From: JBGSOV01 sp041738935
GTDB lineage: Bacteria; Patescibacteriota; Gracilibacteria; CAIRYL01; GCA-016699755
Reading direction: 5' to 3'
Length of the DNA stretch: 14,039 nt
Assembly: GCA_041738935.1 (NCBI GenBank)
Contig: JBGSOV010000003.1
Location: 1-14,039, forward strand
Both the position numbers and the translations under genes were made by a program. Shown here piece after piece: positions 13,925 through 14,039 of the stretch (the stretch's first letter is position 1; each line of letters opens with the position of its first letter). The notes beneath the pieces are model-generated. The model was not told where the DNA came from and did not search any database. It saw nothing but the letters and a program-made list of their open reading frames with translations.

Positions 13925-14039
13925 TCAAAAATCAAAAAAACGGCTTCCTCTAATAGGGGAAAAGAGATAAGTAAAGTGACGCAAACCATCTTCATGTATC
14001 TCAATTTCCCCATGAACAAATATATACAAGATTCGATAA
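13925..14039 (-). CDS. C-terminal end of a gene entering from the right edge
   Basis: One minus-strand frame is open from the window edge to a TGA at 13925-13927, giving about 37 residues. The end, FVHGEIEIHEDGLRHFTYLF then SPIRGSRFFDF, has the look of real protein (acidic/His-rich strand and a basic tail). Too short to assign a family. A second frame across the same bases is also open but reads as a Leu/Val/Phe-rich string and seems less likely. Chance openness over 37 codons is not negligible. Confidence 0.4.
   Translation of the reverse strand, partial: YRILYIFVHGEIEIHEDGLRHFTYLFSPIRGSRFFDF

Noticed and set aside
13940..14013. Minus-strand frame beginning MGKLRYMKM near the right edge
   Set aside because: It overlaps the more protein-like frame that enters from the edge and is rich in hydrophobic residues typical of an off-frame reading.

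Overview
The window is about 14 kb of compact bacterial chromosome of moderate G+C. Several traits point to a Candidate Phyla Radiation (Patescibacteria) genome. These are many shortened or degenerate versions of familiar families, short spacers, a minimal SecE, almost no Shine-Dalgarno sequences, and what looks like a Cas12a-type CRISPR repeat at the left edge. TGA works as a stop in several genes, including an ATGA overlap, so this is not a lineage that reads UGA as glycine. The phylum is an inference; no marker here fixes it.

Layout. 1-29: 3' part of a type V-A-like CRISPR repeat, probably the last repeat of an array lying to the left. 117-1994 (+): tandem GT2 glycosyltransferase whose last codons lie in a G+C-rich palindromic element (1971-2139). 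2202-3514 (-): a short YfiH/PgeF-type enzyme and a NagB-like protein that lacks its catalytic Asp-Gly-His motif. 3596-6382 (-): cell-division operon ftsA - small dihydropteroate-synthase-related domain - ftsZ, closed by an intrinsic terminator at 3528-3558. 6383-6735: divergent regulatory region. 6736-7227 (+): recX. 7296-10172 (-): ispH - murA - degenerate metallo-beta-lactamase-fold protein - tRNA-Arg(CCT). 10327-12304 (+): secE - nusG - unknown membrane-anchored protein - rplK, closed by a terminator. 12380-14039: accessory region with three short orphan genes, a possible 46-residue exported peptide, palindromic repeats and the end of a gene entering from the right.

The core genes serve envelope growth (murA, ispH for isoprenoid carrier precursors, the glycosyltransferase), division (ftsA, ftsZ), protein export (secE) and transcription/translation (nusG, rplK, tRNA). 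The less ordinary features are the DHPS-related domain between ftsA and ftsZ, two paralogue-like proteins that seem to have lost catalytic motifs, a recurrent TTCAA motif just before start codons where a Shine-Dalgarno would be expected, and palindromic repeats that supply the C-terminal codons of two reading frames. Calls rest on reading motifs by eye; no database search was run.
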